From JARFQH01 sp963825595 (GTDB taxonomy: Bacteria; Desulfobacterota; Desulfobacteria; Desulfobacterales; SG8-13), in NCBI GenBank assembly GCA_963825595.1, contig CAWGUE010000011.1, positions 1 to 64,000 of the forward strand: a stretch of 64,000 nucleotides of DNA. The letters are read 5' to 3'. How positions within the stretch are numbered: position 1 is the first letter of the stretch; each line of letters begins with the position of its first letter. Under the pieces are notes generated by a model. The model saw nothing but the letters and a program-made list of their open reading frames with translations. It had not been told where the DNA came from and searched no databases. The translations under genes were made by a program, and so were the position numbers. This document shows, piece after piece, positions 9,334 to 17,532 of the stretch.

Positions 9334-9568
9334 ATTTGAAACACTCACTTTATGTAAACCTAAATTGAGCGATTTTCAAGTTTGCCGCAGGTACAAGGAA
9401 AATGTCGTACCGCTATAGTCTGCTATGCGGGACGGCATTTGACGCCGTAGATGCGGTGAAATTGGAAATCCTTTAGGGTTTTATATTTTCGAAAGTCAAA
9501 TTGGCAGAATTCCTTATCATTATTTTTAATTTTGTCATTTCGAAAATATGAAACGCTCAACTTGGGGT
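9334..9568. mobile_element. non-autonomous repeat, copy 1, plus a solo terminal repeat
   Basis: The segment 9358-9568 begins ACCTAAATTGAGCGATTTTC and ends GAAACGCTCAACTTGGGG; the two ends are imperfect inverted repeats. Its interior (AAGTTTGCCGCAG, then an inverted pair AATGTCGTACCGC / GCGGGACGGCATT, then GACGCCGTAGATG) is nearly identical to copies at 16.5 and 58.8 kb. It encodes nothing. Immediately before it, 9334-9355 matches 20 of 22 bases of the terminal repeat of the element at 14.0 kb. It sits between fmt and rsmB in an otherwise tight operon. Confidence 0.75.
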
Positions 9569-9578
9569 AAAATAGAAA

Positions 9579-10520
9579 TTAACCGAGCACCGTACCGGGT
9601 GCTATCGGGTGCCCAAGCAAGAACTCTTTTACCTTTAACCGCTTACCGGACGCACCTTGAACTTCCAGCACCGAAAGCGCACCGTCGCCGGTGGCGATAC
9701 GGAGTTCGTCCGCAAATCCGGCGACGACCGTTCCCGGGGTATCCGCCGAATCGGATGTTACGGGTACGGCGCTAAATATTTTCAACCGCTTGTCACCAAG
9801 AAAAGCAAAGGCGCCCGGCCAGGGGGTCATACCGCGGATCCGGTTGGCGATGGCATCGGCCGACAGGTTCCAGTCGATGCGGCCATCTTCTTTTTTCAGC
9901 ATCGGGGCAACTGTCGCCTGGGAGTGCTCCTGTGGCGTTGCCGTCAGGGTGCCGTCCGCCAATCGATTCAGAGTGTCAATCAATACGTCGGCCCCTATCA
10001 CCGCCAACCGATCATGCAAGGTGGCAGCGGTATCATCCGGCCGGATTGTTTCCGTTGCGGATAAAAGGATGTCACCTGTATCCATTCCCACATCCATCAT
10101 CATGGTCGTGATGCCGGTCTCCCTTTCACCGTTAATAATCGCCCACTGGATCGGCGCTGCACCACGGTATTTCGGCAGCACCGACGCGTGAACATTAATG
10201 CAGCCAACGGTCGGAATTGACAGAACTGTTTTGGGTAGGATGTGACCGTAGGCAGCCACAGCGAGTACGTCCGGGCACAATTGCGAAAGGGATTCGATAA
10301 AGCTGTCTGTCTTTACTTTCCCTGGCTGCATAACCGGTAATCCAAAGCCACGTGCAGCGACTTTGACTGGCGGCGGCACGATCTTACGCCCCCTTCCTTT
10401 GGGACGATCCGGTTGGGTAATCACCTGGATGACAGTGTGCCGGCTGCGGTGCAGGGCCGCGAGGGAAGGTACGGCAAAAGCCGGTGTTCCCATAAAAACG
10501 ATATTGAATGATCTGGTCAT
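9579..10520 (-). CDS. fmt: methionyl-tRNA formyltransferase
   Basis: Formylates initiator Met-tRNA with 10-formyl-tetrahydrofolate. It starts NIVFMGTPAFAVPSLAAL and contains INVHASVLPKYRGAAPIQWA, holding the catalytic Asn and His and the SLLPKYRG-type folate loop, then MMDVGMDTGDIL. The C-terminal OB-like domain ends VKEFLLGHPIAPGTVLG. Length 313 residues is standard. Its ATG overlaps the def stop (ATGA), so the two are co-translated, matching their linked roles in adding and removing the formyl group. The 3' end lies 11 bases from the repeat copy that separates it from rsmB. Confidence 0.95.
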   Translation of the reverse strand: MTRSFNIVFMGTPAFAVPSLAALHRSRHTVIQVITQPDRPKGRGRKIVPPPVKVAARGFGLPVMQPGKVKTDSFIESLSQLCPDVLAVAAYGHILPKTVLSIPTVGCINVHASVLPKYRGAAPIQWAIINGERETGITTMMMDVGMDTGDILLSATETIRPDDTAATLHDRLAVIGADVLIDTLNRLADGTLTATPQEHSQATVAPMLKKEDGRIDWNLSADAIANRIRGMTPWPGAFAFLGDKRLKIFSAVPVTSDSADTPGTVVAGFADELRIATGDGALSVLEVQGASGKRLKVKEFLLGHPIAPGTVLG

Positions 10521-11026
10521 TTTTCGCGAAGCATCTTTCTCATTCGTCGTTTGTACAGTTCGCGTTTAAGGGCACTGATACGGTCGATGAAAAGCGTCCC
10601 GTTCAGATGGTCAATTTCATGCTGCAGAACGATGGCCAAAAAGCCATCGGCTTCGATGCGTATCGGTTTGCCTTCGCGATTGATACCTTCGACATGGATG
10701 CGCTCGGCCCTCTTAACATCAGACCGGAATTCAGGTACGCTCAGGCAGCCTTCATTTTCAGATAAGACCTGCCCATCGGTTTCGATAATCTGGGGGTTTA
10801 TGATGACCCCGTATTGGCGGGTAATTTCTCCCGGAAGCTCATCATAAACGAGGATACTTTTGTCGCTTCCGACCTGGATGGCCGCCAGACCGACCCCGGG
10901 CGCTTCATACATGGTTTCAGCCATGTCATTGATGAAGTTTTGCAGCGTGTCATCGATTTCTGTCACCGGTCTGGTCGGCTGTTGCAAGAATTTGTCCGGG
11001 AAAGTCAATATGTCAAGCTTCATCAT
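10517..11026 (-). CDS. def: peptide deformylase
   Basis: Removes the N-formyl group from nascent proteins. All three metalloprotease motifs are intact in this 169-residue protein: GVGLAAIQVG (motif 1), ENEGCLSVPEF with the metal-binding Cys (motif 2) and LQHEIDHLNGTLF (HExxH, motif 3). It heads the minus-strand run def-fmt-rsmB-PASTA-rpe-aroQ and overlaps fmt by four bases. The upstream gap contains a TATAAT-like hexamer on the minus strand (11171-11166) but no well-spaced -35 box. Confidence 0.95.
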   Translation of the reverse strand: MMKLDILTFPDKFLQQPTRPVTEIDDTLQNFINDMAETMYEAPGVGLAAIQVGSDKSILVYDELPGEITRQYGVIINPQIIETDGQVLSENEGCLSVPEFRSDVKRAERIHVEGINREGKPIRIEADGFLAIVLQHEIDHLNGTLFIDRISALKRELYKRRMRKMLREK

Positions 11027-11405
11027 TCGCTTACCTCATTATGGCTATGGACGTGATGAGCCACATCCCTTTACCCGAAAATTTTATGAGATCATTTCAG
11101 GGATTGGCTTTATAAAACATACCGTCAGGAAGGTATTGTCTACTTTGGCTAAGCCCTAAAAATACATTATAATATGTATCGTCAAAAAGTTATCAACGAT
11201 CTGAACAAATTTCACATTAGGGCACAACCGTGACGCCATGCTCTCGCCCATCGGTCGGGATCTGGCGATCCGCTTTATTCGGATTTTGCTATAAATGAAC
11301 TGCAAAGGCCCTGAAATGCCCTGACAATGAAGGCCTTACTTTGGCACAATCTCCGCTCTAAGTGTGATCCGTTATTTAACAGGTCGATGAAATTCAACAC
11401 CGGGT
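11027..11405. other. intergenic stretch upstream of def
   Basis: No gene is seen. On the minus strand a TATAAT sits at 11171-11166 with a TTGATA at 11196-11191, a 19-base gap that is longer than ideal. This could be the promoter of the def operon. The rest is unremarkable AT-rich DNA. Confidence 0.35.
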
Positions 11406-12473
11406 TCATTGTTGTTCGTGGTAGACACGGCGGATACTCACACCGCTGACCCATGCCGATACGAGACCGAGAATCACTACCGGTGTGATTTGCACGACAT
11501 GATTGACCAAAGTAAAACCCGCGGCGTCTTTTTCGGCAACCCCGAAAAGGAGCATGGCGAAAATACCACCCGCTTCCCACAACCCCCAGTATCCGGGAAC
11601 GGAAGGCAGGGCGATAGCGATACATATGATCACCATAACGGCCGTCATTTCAATAATCGTCAAATTGATTTGCGGACAGCCTATCGAAAAGATGTAAAAC
11701 GAAAGGGCATTGAAAAACCAAACGGCCACTGAATATAAAAAACAGACGACAATTCGCTTCGGCTCCTTGATCAGTGCCATACCGGAAGCGATGTTGTCGA
11801 TGACTCCGACAAGAGGCGTACAAATCTTAGCGATGATTCTGGACTTTGTCTTGGTTTGGACAAAAGGCAATAGTCCCGGTGCGGCAAGAACGGCGCGCTT
11901 AAGAATTTGTCGGGTTTTTGAGAAACTGACCACAAAAAGGCCCCCTATTAAAAGGCCGCTGAGTTGGAGCATACCTCTAAAAACCGTTAAGAGGATACTT
12001 CGGTCGATATGGTGGCCGCCGAAATTCATGCTTGTTTCAGGGCCGATGCGGACATAAGCCGAGATCACCACAAACAGGAGCAGCAAAACGATCAGGTCGA
12101 AGAAACGTTCAACAACAACCGTCGCCAAACCGGTTGAGACCGGTATCATCTGCTTTCTATTCAAGACGATCGGACGTACAATTTCGCCAATTCGACCGGG
12201 TAGAATGCAGTTAACCATGAAGCCGATCATCAGTGGGTGATAAGCTTGCCAAAAGCCAACCGAGTGATCTGAGGCCAGGATGTAGCTCCATCTGACAGCC
12301 CTCAGACTGAAAACAATAAAAATCACGACGATGGTCGGTATGATCCAAAGGTAATTAATTGCCAGCAGATAGGTCAGAAGATCGCTAAACGGGATATTTC
12401 GGAAGGCGAAATAGAGGGCGGCAAGGGAGATCGATGTTCCGATAAGCAGTGAAAAACCAAGATTTCTGTTCAT
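11406..12473 (-). CDS. lysylphosphatidylglycerol synthase TM-like (UPF0104) membrane protein
   Basis: A ~355-residue integral membrane protein of the LPG_synthase_TM/UPF0104 family. Hydrophobic segments include SLLIGTSISLAALYFAF, YLWIIPTIVVIFIVFSLRAV, FFDLIVLLLLFVVIS and VMVIICIAIALP. Family motifs are RAVRWSYIL, HPLMIGFMVNCILPGRIGE and VERFFDL. Members without the soluble aminoacyl-transferase domain are proposed lipid or polyprenyl-phosphate transporters. This one lacks that domain, so it does not itself make lysyl-PG. I start at the ATG at 12473, preceded by AAGGACGG; the longer frame overlaps ribF. It lies 22 bases downstream of ribF and is probably co-transcribed with it. Confidence 0.75.
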   Translation of the reverse strand: MNRNLGFSLLIGTSISLAALYFAFRNIPFSDLLTYLLAINYLWIIPTIVVIFIVFSLRAVRWSYILASDHSVGFWQAYHPLMIGFMVNCILPGRIGEIVRPIVLNRKQMIPVSTGLATVVVERFFDLIVLLLLFVVISAYVRIGPETSMNFGGHHIDRSILLTVFRGMLQLSGLLIGGLFVVSFSKTRQILKRAVLAAPGLLPFVQTKTKSRIIAKICTPLVGVIDNIASGMALIKEPKRIVVCFLYSVAVWFFNALSFYIFSIGCPQINLTIIEMTAVMVIICIAIALPSVPGYWGLWEAGGIFAMLLFGVAEKDAAGFTLVNHVVQITPVVILGLVSAWVSGVSIRRVYHEQQ

Positions 12474-12495
12474 CCGTCCTTGCGCCTGATTGACA

Positions 12496-13449
12496 TCATC
12501 GTTTAAAGTGCACCGTCTCGGCCAATATCCCGCGGGCTTCAATGACATCCCTTTTAATCTGATCCGACAAGTCTGAGATGCTGGAAAATTTCAGTTCATC
12601 CCGAATCCTTTTAATGAAATTCACCCGGATAGTGTGGCCGTAGATATTACGGTCGAAATCAAGAATGTGAACCTCAACGGTAAAAAGGTGATCGTCAAAG
12701 GTTGGGCTGTAGCCGATGTTGGCGACGCCATCGAAGGATTCCGAGCCGCTCTCGACGGTAACAGCGTACACGCCTGTTTTAGGGCACAATTCGTCCTGCA
12801 AAGTAATGTTGGCCGTGGGGAATCCCAACAGTTTGCCCCCTCTGTCCCTGCCGGTCGCAACGGTGCCCCTGACCTGATAGTAGCGCCCGAGAAGGGGCTG
12901 AGCTTCATGAACGTTCCCCTCGAGAACCAAATCGCGGATTCGGGTGCTGCTGATTCGCCCTTCGGGATCCCTGTTTGCGCCGATCCAGTCTGCGAGAACG
13001 AGCTCGAAATCGAACAATTCGGCGAATGTTTTCAACATCCCCACAGTGCCTTCACGGTTGCGTCCAAACGTGTAATCATTCCCGACGACGATGGCGACCA
13101 TACCAAGCCTTCTGATCAGAACGTCTTCTACGAATGCACGTGGACTCAGAGCGGCAAATTCACGGGTGAAAGGGATGACGATCAGGACATCCAAATCCAT
13201 CCGCTCGATGAGTTCGATTTTTTGATCAAGTATCGTTATCAGCGGCGGGTGGTTACCACCGTTCAGCACCCGTATGGGGTGCGGTTCAAAAGTTATCGCT
13301 ATGGATGTTCCGGAGATTGAGTCGGCTCTATCAACGACCTCATGGATCAGAGCCTGGTGGCCCAGATGAACCCCGTCGAAATTTCCGATCGTGACGACAG
13401 CGCGATTGTATGGCTGACTGATTTCTTTCAAGTTTCTGATAATGTTCAT
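12496..13449 (-). CDS. ribF: bifunctional riboflavin kinase / FAD synthetase
   Basis: Phosphorylates riboflavin to FMN and adenylates FMN to FAD. The N-terminal FAD-synthetase half carries VVTIGNFDGVHLGHQALI (nucleotidyltransferase GxxHxGH region) and SSTRIRDLVLEGNV. The C-terminal kinase half carries RGGKLLGFPTANI and GVYAVTVES followed by the FDRNIYG region. Length 317 residues is usual. It ends 22 bases before the UPF0104 gene and starts just upstream of the divergently oriented tRNA-Leu. Confidence 0.95.
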   Translation of the reverse strand: MNIIRNLKEISQPYNRAVVTIGNFDGVHLGHQALIHEVVDRADSISGTSIAITFEPHPIRVLNGGNHPPLITILDQKIELIERMDLDVLIVIPFTREFAALSPRAFVEDVLIRRLGMVAIVVGNDYTFGRNREGTVGMLKTFAELFDFELVLADWIGANRDPEGRISSTRIRDLVLEGNVHEAQPLLGRYYQVRGTVATGRDRGGKLLGFPTANITLQDELCPKTGVYAVTVESGSESFDGVANIGYSPTFDDHLFTVEVHILDFDRNIYGHTIRVNFIKRIRDELKFSSISDLSDQIKRDVIEARGILAETVHFKR

Positions 13450-13479
13450 GCAAGGTATAGCTCAGGTAGAATTATTCGC

Positions 13480-13506
13480 TTGACAGAGAATTTAAATGGA
13501 TATAAA
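13480..13506 (+). promoter_or_regulatory. probable sigma-70 promoter for tRNA-Leu
   Basis: TTGACA at 13480-13485 is followed after 15 bases by TATAAA at 13501-13506 (or TAAATA two bases later, giving 17). Transcription would start ~13513, about 45 bases before the mature tRNA. Confidence 0.55.
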
Positions 13507-13557
13507 TATTCCAACTTCAATAAATAATCAATCTTTTTCAACTTTTTCGAGCTTCAG

Positions 13558-13644
13558 GCCGAAGTGGCGGAACTGGTAGACGCGCTAGGTTCAGGGTCTA
13601 GTCGGGGTATCCCGGTGGGAGTTCGAGTCTCCCCTTCGGCACCA
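13558..13644 (+). tRNA. tRNA-Leu (anticodon CAG)
   Basis: An 87-base type II tRNA. It has a 7-bp acceptor stem GCCGAAG/CTTCGGC, a D-arm with AACTGGTAGAC, the anticodon loop GGTTCAGGGT with CAG, a long variable arm (CGGGGTATCCCG), a T-arm GTTCGAGTC, and an encoded CCA end. The layout closely follows bacterial leucine tRNAs reading CUG. Confidence 0.95.
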
Positions 13645-14032
13645 AACAAGCCAATCTTCCGTAATCCTTACGTTTTCTTCTCTCAGAGTCACTAATAGCG
13701 GAAAGTGTGGCCGCTTTGGGTGCATTTTTCCCTGTGAAGGAGGGTGACAATAAGCATTTCCGACAGAAGTGTAGCCCCCCATAGCCGCCGCAAACTGCTT
13801 CCGACTTAATCTATCGCACATCCGGTTATTTGTTCAAGATGACGGTTCCGTCAGAACTTCGCAGCATTGTCGGCACGTCCGCGTCCAGGTAGGCGCTGAA
13901 TACCGGCTCCCTGCGCGGTGCCAAATCTAAGGCTAAAATAGCCGCTGGTCAAGTCCATGACCTGTTCAAAAGAATCCGATATGAAAGAGAATCCGATGCG
14001 ATGAGCTGAGGCAGATGCGCCAACATATTTCT
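13645..14032. other. non-coding stretch after tRNA-Leu
   Basis: No supportable gene. An apparent minus-strand frame that includes WCRRGDSNSH is the well-known spurious translation of a tRNA-Leu. The region ends at a short inverted-repeat element. It may be scrap left by past insertions at the tRNA, but no attachment-site duplication of the tRNA 3' end was found. Confidence 0.5.
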
Positions 14033-14136
14033 ACCTAAAGTGAGCGTTTCAAATTCCAAAAATTAAATCTGATCGAATTCCTTATAGATAAAACAGTTCC
14101 CCCTTCTTTTTATGATTTGAAACGCTCACTTTAGGT
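14033..14136. mobile_element. 104-bp element with perfect 22-bp terminal inverted repeats
   Basis: The left end ACCTAAAGTGAGCGTTTCAA (plus AT, 14033-14054) is matched exactly by its reverse complement at 14115-14136. The 60-base interior encodes nothing and includes GAATTCCTTATA, also found in the interior of the larger repeats at 9.4 and 16.6 kb. The core GAGCGTTTCA of the terminal repeat is shared with those copies too. It is a MITE-like non-autonomous element of the same family. Confidence 0.75.
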
Positions 14137-14141
14137 TCTAT

Positions 14142-14384
14142 TTATTTTACCATGGCGTGCCCGAACTTGAAGCAGAGCGCAACCCTGAAACGCAAAAAGT
14201 GTTTCTTGTCGTTAAAAAGAGCAGCTACTCCATCATGGATATGACTGACAAGCCAGTTGTTAATTTGCTCAATCTGGGGGACATGGCTCTGTATCAGATC
14301 GTTGGCATTGAGGAACAATAACGTTTGCTCCAACTGCCACATTTGCCCGTTATGCCGCTGCGCTGCCTGGCAGGCTCGGAACAA
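14142..14384 (-). CDS. possible small hypothetical protein
   Basis: An 80-codon open frame, starting at a TTG or at an internal ATG (14342), with a fairly hydrophilic, protein-like composition (HNGQMWQLEQTLLFLNANDL). It matches no family I recognise. The ribosome-binding site is weak. It lies immediately next to the 104-bp inverted-repeat element and downstream of a better-supported small gene on the same strand. It may be a remnant. Confidence 0.25.
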   Translation of the reverse strand: MFRACQAAQRHNGQMWQLEQTLLFLNANDLIQSHVPQIEQINNWLVSHIHDGVAALFNDKKHFLRFRVALCFKFGHAMVK

Positions 14385-14444
14385 AAAACATTTGGGAGGT
14401 TAAAGAAGGGCGTAAATATCCAAAAAAACCAAACGATATCAACA

Positions 14445-14648
14445 TCAATTTATCGACCTATCGGTTACGACGACATTAGCATGTCCTCTTTTCAGCGTGT
14501 CAAGCAAAACAGGCATGATCATTCGATTCTTGTCGGTGCCGACGACATCGATCACCGTTTCGATCAGCTCGTAAAGGGTGGTTCGGATCACGACCGGCTG
14601 TCCCGAACGATGACCATTTCCAGCGCATTTCTCCTTCAATGTCCTCAT
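14445..14648 (-). CDS. small hypothetical protein with strong ribosome-binding site
   Basis: A 67-residue protein, not recognised. Support for coding is a near-perfect GGAGG five bases before the ATG at 14648 and a mixed, protein-like sequence: SGQPVVIRTTLYELIETVID followed by VVGTDKNRMIMPVLLDTLKR. The N-terminal KCAGNGHRSGQ is basic and might contact nucleic acid. No signal peptide or membrane segment. It lies in the repeat-rich patch after tRNA-Leu, so it could be carried by a small insertion. Confidence 0.5.
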   Translation of the reverse strand: MRTLKEKCAGNGHRSGQPVVIRTTLYELIETVIDVVGTDKNRMIMPVLLDTLKRGHANVVVTDRSIN

Positions 14649-14903
14649 TTTTCCCTCCGCATTACAGTAAAAGATGCGGTGCTTAACAATGAACTGAAAA
14701 GCTAATTACTTCAAAGGTCATGCCAATTCCATCTTAAATATCAAAAACTACGATATATCAATGAGTTGAAAATAGCTTGTCCGGCATTAACTGTAGTCAG
14801 GACCCGAAATAAATGGGGAATCTCCCTCAATTACATTGGGTTATTTCACCTTTTTTCTTGAACAATCGAAGCGGTGAAGGTTATACCGCATTTCAAAAAT
14901 ACG

Positions 14904-14994
14904 TTCCGAAATACGGAAGCGTGGTATAAGTGGTTGTGGAAAAAAACGTTCGAATACCGGAACGTTTTTTTAATCACCTCTATAACAGGGGCGA
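14904..14994. repeat. palindromic repeat B, copy 1
   Basis: Two tandem hairpins: TTCCGAAATACGGAA, then AAAAAACGTTCGAATACCGG continuing to AACGTTTTTTT. The second has A and T tracts on both sides, like a bidirectional terminator. The same arrangement occurs in inverse orientation at 16692-16770. Confidence 0.7.
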
Positions 14995-15184
14995 ATGCAT
15001 TAAAATTAATGATTATCCCCTGTAAAGACTGAAGCGGGTATAGAATATAGAAGCATAAACTAACAACAGCACCGGTTACGCAGCAGGTAATGACCGTATC
15101 ACCATGGTGCGTTACGCCGGGGTTTGCAGGCAATCGCTAAGACATACGAATCGGCGTCAGCAACAATCTGGAGATATACACCTT

Positions 15185-15940
15185 ATGGGTTGGATTGGGA
15201 AACTTGTTGGGGGGACAATCGGTTTTGCTCTCGGGGGGCCGCTGGGTGCCATTGCCGGGGCGGCATTCGGCCATGCTTTTGACAAAAGCCACTACGACGT
15301 CGAACCGGAGAGAGCCATTCGGCAACGCCCCGGTCAGGAGGCGCAATTTACTTTCTTCGTGGCCGCATTTTCGATGCTGGCCAAACTCGCCAAGGCCGAT
15401 GGACGGATCACTCAGGGTGAAATCGATACGATTAATCGATTCATGCTGCAGGATTTGAAACTTGATCCATACAGCCGCATGGTCGCGATGAATCTTTTTC
15501 AAGCGGCTGTTGAATCATCCAACACTTTTGAGGAGTTTGCCTCCCAGTTTTATGGCCAGTTCCATGCGCAACCGGAACTCTTGGAACTCATGATCGATAT
15601 CCTGCTGCGGGTATCGGTGGCAGACGGCGAGATGAATCCTCACGAGGAAGCCATGATCCTATCGGCCGTGCGGATCTTTGGCTTCAATGAGGCGGCCTAT
15701 GAACAGCTCCGGTCAAGATATGTTCAAACCGCGGGTAAGTATTACGCCATTTTGGGGGTCCGGCCCGAGGATTCCGATGACGAAATAAAGAGCCGTTACC
15801 GAAAACTCGTTATGGAGTATCACCCGGACAGGATTGTCTCAAAAGGCCTGCCAGAAGAATTTACCAAGTTCGCCCAGGATAAGTTTCGCGAAATTCAGGA
15901 CGCCTACGACGAGATTAAATTGGAACGCGGGATAAAATAG
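15185..15940 (+). CDS. DjlA-like co-chaperone (TerB domain plus C-terminal J domain)
   Basis: A 251-residue protein. The N-terminal WIGKLVGGTIGFALGGPLGA is a glycine-rich membrane segment as in DjlA. A TerB-like helical domain follows (residues ~50-170, KLAKADGRITQGEIDTINRF and VADGEMNPHEEAMIL repeats). The end is a J domain: KYYAILGVRPEDSDDEIKSR and MEYHPDRI, containing the HPD motif that stimulates DnaK ATPase. It should be an inner-membrane co-chaperone facing the cytoplasm. I use the ATG at 15185 (GGAG upstream), because the longer frame adds an unrelated arginine-rich leader. It stands alone between repeats and a convergent lipoprotein gene. Confidence 0.85.
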   Translation: MGWIGKLVGGTIGFALGGPLGAIAGAAFGHAFDKSHYDVEPERAIRQRPGQEAQFTFFVAAFSMLAKLAKADGRITQGEIDTINRFMLQDLKLDPYSRMVAMNLFQAAVESSNTFEEFASQFYGQFHAQPELLELMIDILLRVSVADGEMNPHEEAMILSAVRIFGFNEAAYEQLRSRYVQTAGKYYAILGVRPEDSDDEIKSRYRKLVMEYHPDRIVSKGLPEEFTKFAQDKFREIQDAYDEIKLERGIK

Positions 15941-15986
15941 TTCAACGTGTCAGGGCTAAATCGGTCCCCCGATCTTTCCGCTTCGG

Positions 15987-16401
15987 TCATTTAAAAGCGG
16001 GCAGCCCGCTGCGAAGATACCAGCGCTTTGCGTCAGCAGCTGTATACCCAAAGTTGCTGATCTTCAATGGTTTTGACAATGACATCATCCATCCGATAGT
16101 AGCTAATCACGACATTCTGTTGTACTTGCGATTTGTCGGCCGAAGCCCGAAACCCTTTGACTTTGTAAGAAGTTACCCTGACCTTTTTTAAATAATCCAT
16201 ATCAGGTTGTTTGTCGCCGTTTTGCTCCGGTTCCCTGAAAGACAATGCCGCATCGAATTCCGACCAAAACACCATTTTCTCGTAAGTTTTGACGGTTTCA
16301 TTGAAATCATCCATCCGGTTCATTTCTGAAAATGATGCACATCCGCCCATTGCCGACAGGCTTACAGATATTGCAAACAAGATAAGGAGTGAGAATTTCA
16401 T
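15987..16401 (-). CDS. small lipoprotein, frame break near the C-terminus
   Basis: A probable lipoprotein. The N-terminus is MKFSLLILFAISVSLSAMGG followed by C, a lipobox (SAMGGC) predicting lipidation at Cys. The body (TVKTYEKMVFWSEFDAALSF, RVTSYKVKGF, VVISYYRMDDVIVKTIEDQQ) resembles short lipoproteins of Desulfobacterota of unknown role. As read it stops at QLWVYSC. Removing one G at 16047-16049 yields QLWYTAADAKRWYLRSGLPAF and a stop at 15987, a more natural end. The change is again at a homopolymer. It is convergent with djlA. Confidence 0.6.
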
Positions 16402-16532
16402 AAATTCACGCAAGCGATAAGAATGCGTTATCGTTATTGATGCCTGGGATTAAAAGCGATTATCCGGCGAATAATGGGTCTCTGGATGTCACTTTTCCCA
16501 GGAGCCTTCTGAAATGTCAATAACAGTTTTTT

Positions 16533-16841
16533 ACCCAAATTGAGCGATTTTCAAGTTTGCCGCAGATACAAGGAAAATGTCGTTCCGCTATAGTCTGCTA
16601 TGCGGAATGGCATTTGACGCCGTAGATGCAGTGAAATTGGAAATCCTGTAGGGTTTTATATTTTCAAAAGTCAAATTGGCGGAATTCCTTATATAGTGGT
16701 TGTCAAAAAACGTTCCGTTATTCGAACGTTTTTTTCTACAACACTTATACCGCCCTTCCGTATTTCGGAATTTATTATTGAAAAGCGTTGTAATTATTAT
16801 TAATTTTGTCATTTCGAAAATATGAAACGCTCAACTTGGGT
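16533..16841. mobile_element. non-autonomous repeat, copy 2, carrying nested repeat B
   Basis: Starts ACCCAAATTGAGCGATTTTC and ends GAAACGCTCAACTTGGGT, the same ends and interior as the copy at 9358-9568. The extra ~100 bases compared with copy 1 correspond to an inserted palindromic repeat B (16692-16770). No coding capacity. It lies between the lipoprotein gene and clpS. Confidence 0.8.
16692..16770. repeat. palindromic repeat B, copy 2 (nested)
   Basis: The inverse-orientation counterpart of 14904-14994: TATAGTGGTTGTC, then AAAAAACGTTCCG...CGAACGTTTTTTT and TTCCGTATTTCGGAA. The outer ends TATAGTGGTTGT and ACAACACTTATA are themselves inverted repeats. Confidence 0.7.
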
Positions 16842-17015
16842 TTTATAAAGATGAGAGGTTATTACAGGGATGCTGCGGTGGGCGGGGCAGGGGAGATGGG
16901 TGGAAAAACGGTACGGCATCCAATGATGATGGCATCGCCTCAGGTGTTCAGGAGATTGCAGACAGCGTTGAGCGGAAGAGTGTTGGCATAGGAGATCACA
17001 AATGTGCAGAAAGAA

Positions 17016-17330
17016 TCATTCCGGTTCCATGGTTGTCTTGAGCGGAAAACCGTTCTCGCGGGCAGTGGCGGTGACAATTCCAACCTTGGTTTCAGCGACT
17101 TCGAACGGAAAGACGCCGCAAACTCCAACGCCGTTTTTATGCACGACCCACATAAGATTTGTGGCTTCCTCCAGAGATTTGCCAAAAACCACCACGAGAA
17201 TCTTTACGACAAAATCTTTGGTCGTGTAGTCGTCATTGTGGAGGAGCACCTTGAACAGCGGTGGTTCGGTCACCTCCTCGTCGATATCCGTGACGACGTC
17301 TTCTTTCAGATCCGGCTCGTAATCACTCAT
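17016..17330 (-). CDS. clpS: ATP-dependent Clp protease adaptor ClpS
   Basis: Delivers N-degron substrates to ClpAP. The 104-residue protein has a flexible acidic N-terminus and the conserved core PPLFKVLLHNDDYTTKDFVV with the HNDDYT substrate pocket. It continues with HKNGVGVCGVFPFEVAETKV, which forms the ClpA-contacting surface. The usual partner clpA is not adjacent; downstream is repeat copy 2, which may mark a past rearrangement. Upstream on the same strand is mtaB. Confidence 0.93.
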   Translation of the reverse strand: MSDYEPDLKEDVVTDIDEEVTEPPLFKVLLHNDDYTTKDFVVKILVVVFGKSLEEATNLMWVVHKNGVGVCGVFPFEVAETKVGIVTATARENGFPLKTTMEPE

Positions 17331-17532
17331 TATTCTTTCTTTCTTTCCATCGGTTCACTAGAACCTTAATAACTGAGTTTCAGAAATCAAGCCCGGCTGT
17401 CATGATGACCCCTTTTCTGATGAAACAACCGCCATCAGAGCAGTTTCACGGGTATGCGTCCGAGGCGTTTGACTTTGAGCCGTCTATCATTCAACGAGGA
17501 AGGCCGTTGTTTACAGATTTTGTTTACGGTGT

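Noticed and set aside
13591..13821. Minus-strand frame containing WCRRGDSNSH
   Set aside because: This is the well-known false translation of a tRNA-Leu gene on the opposite strand.
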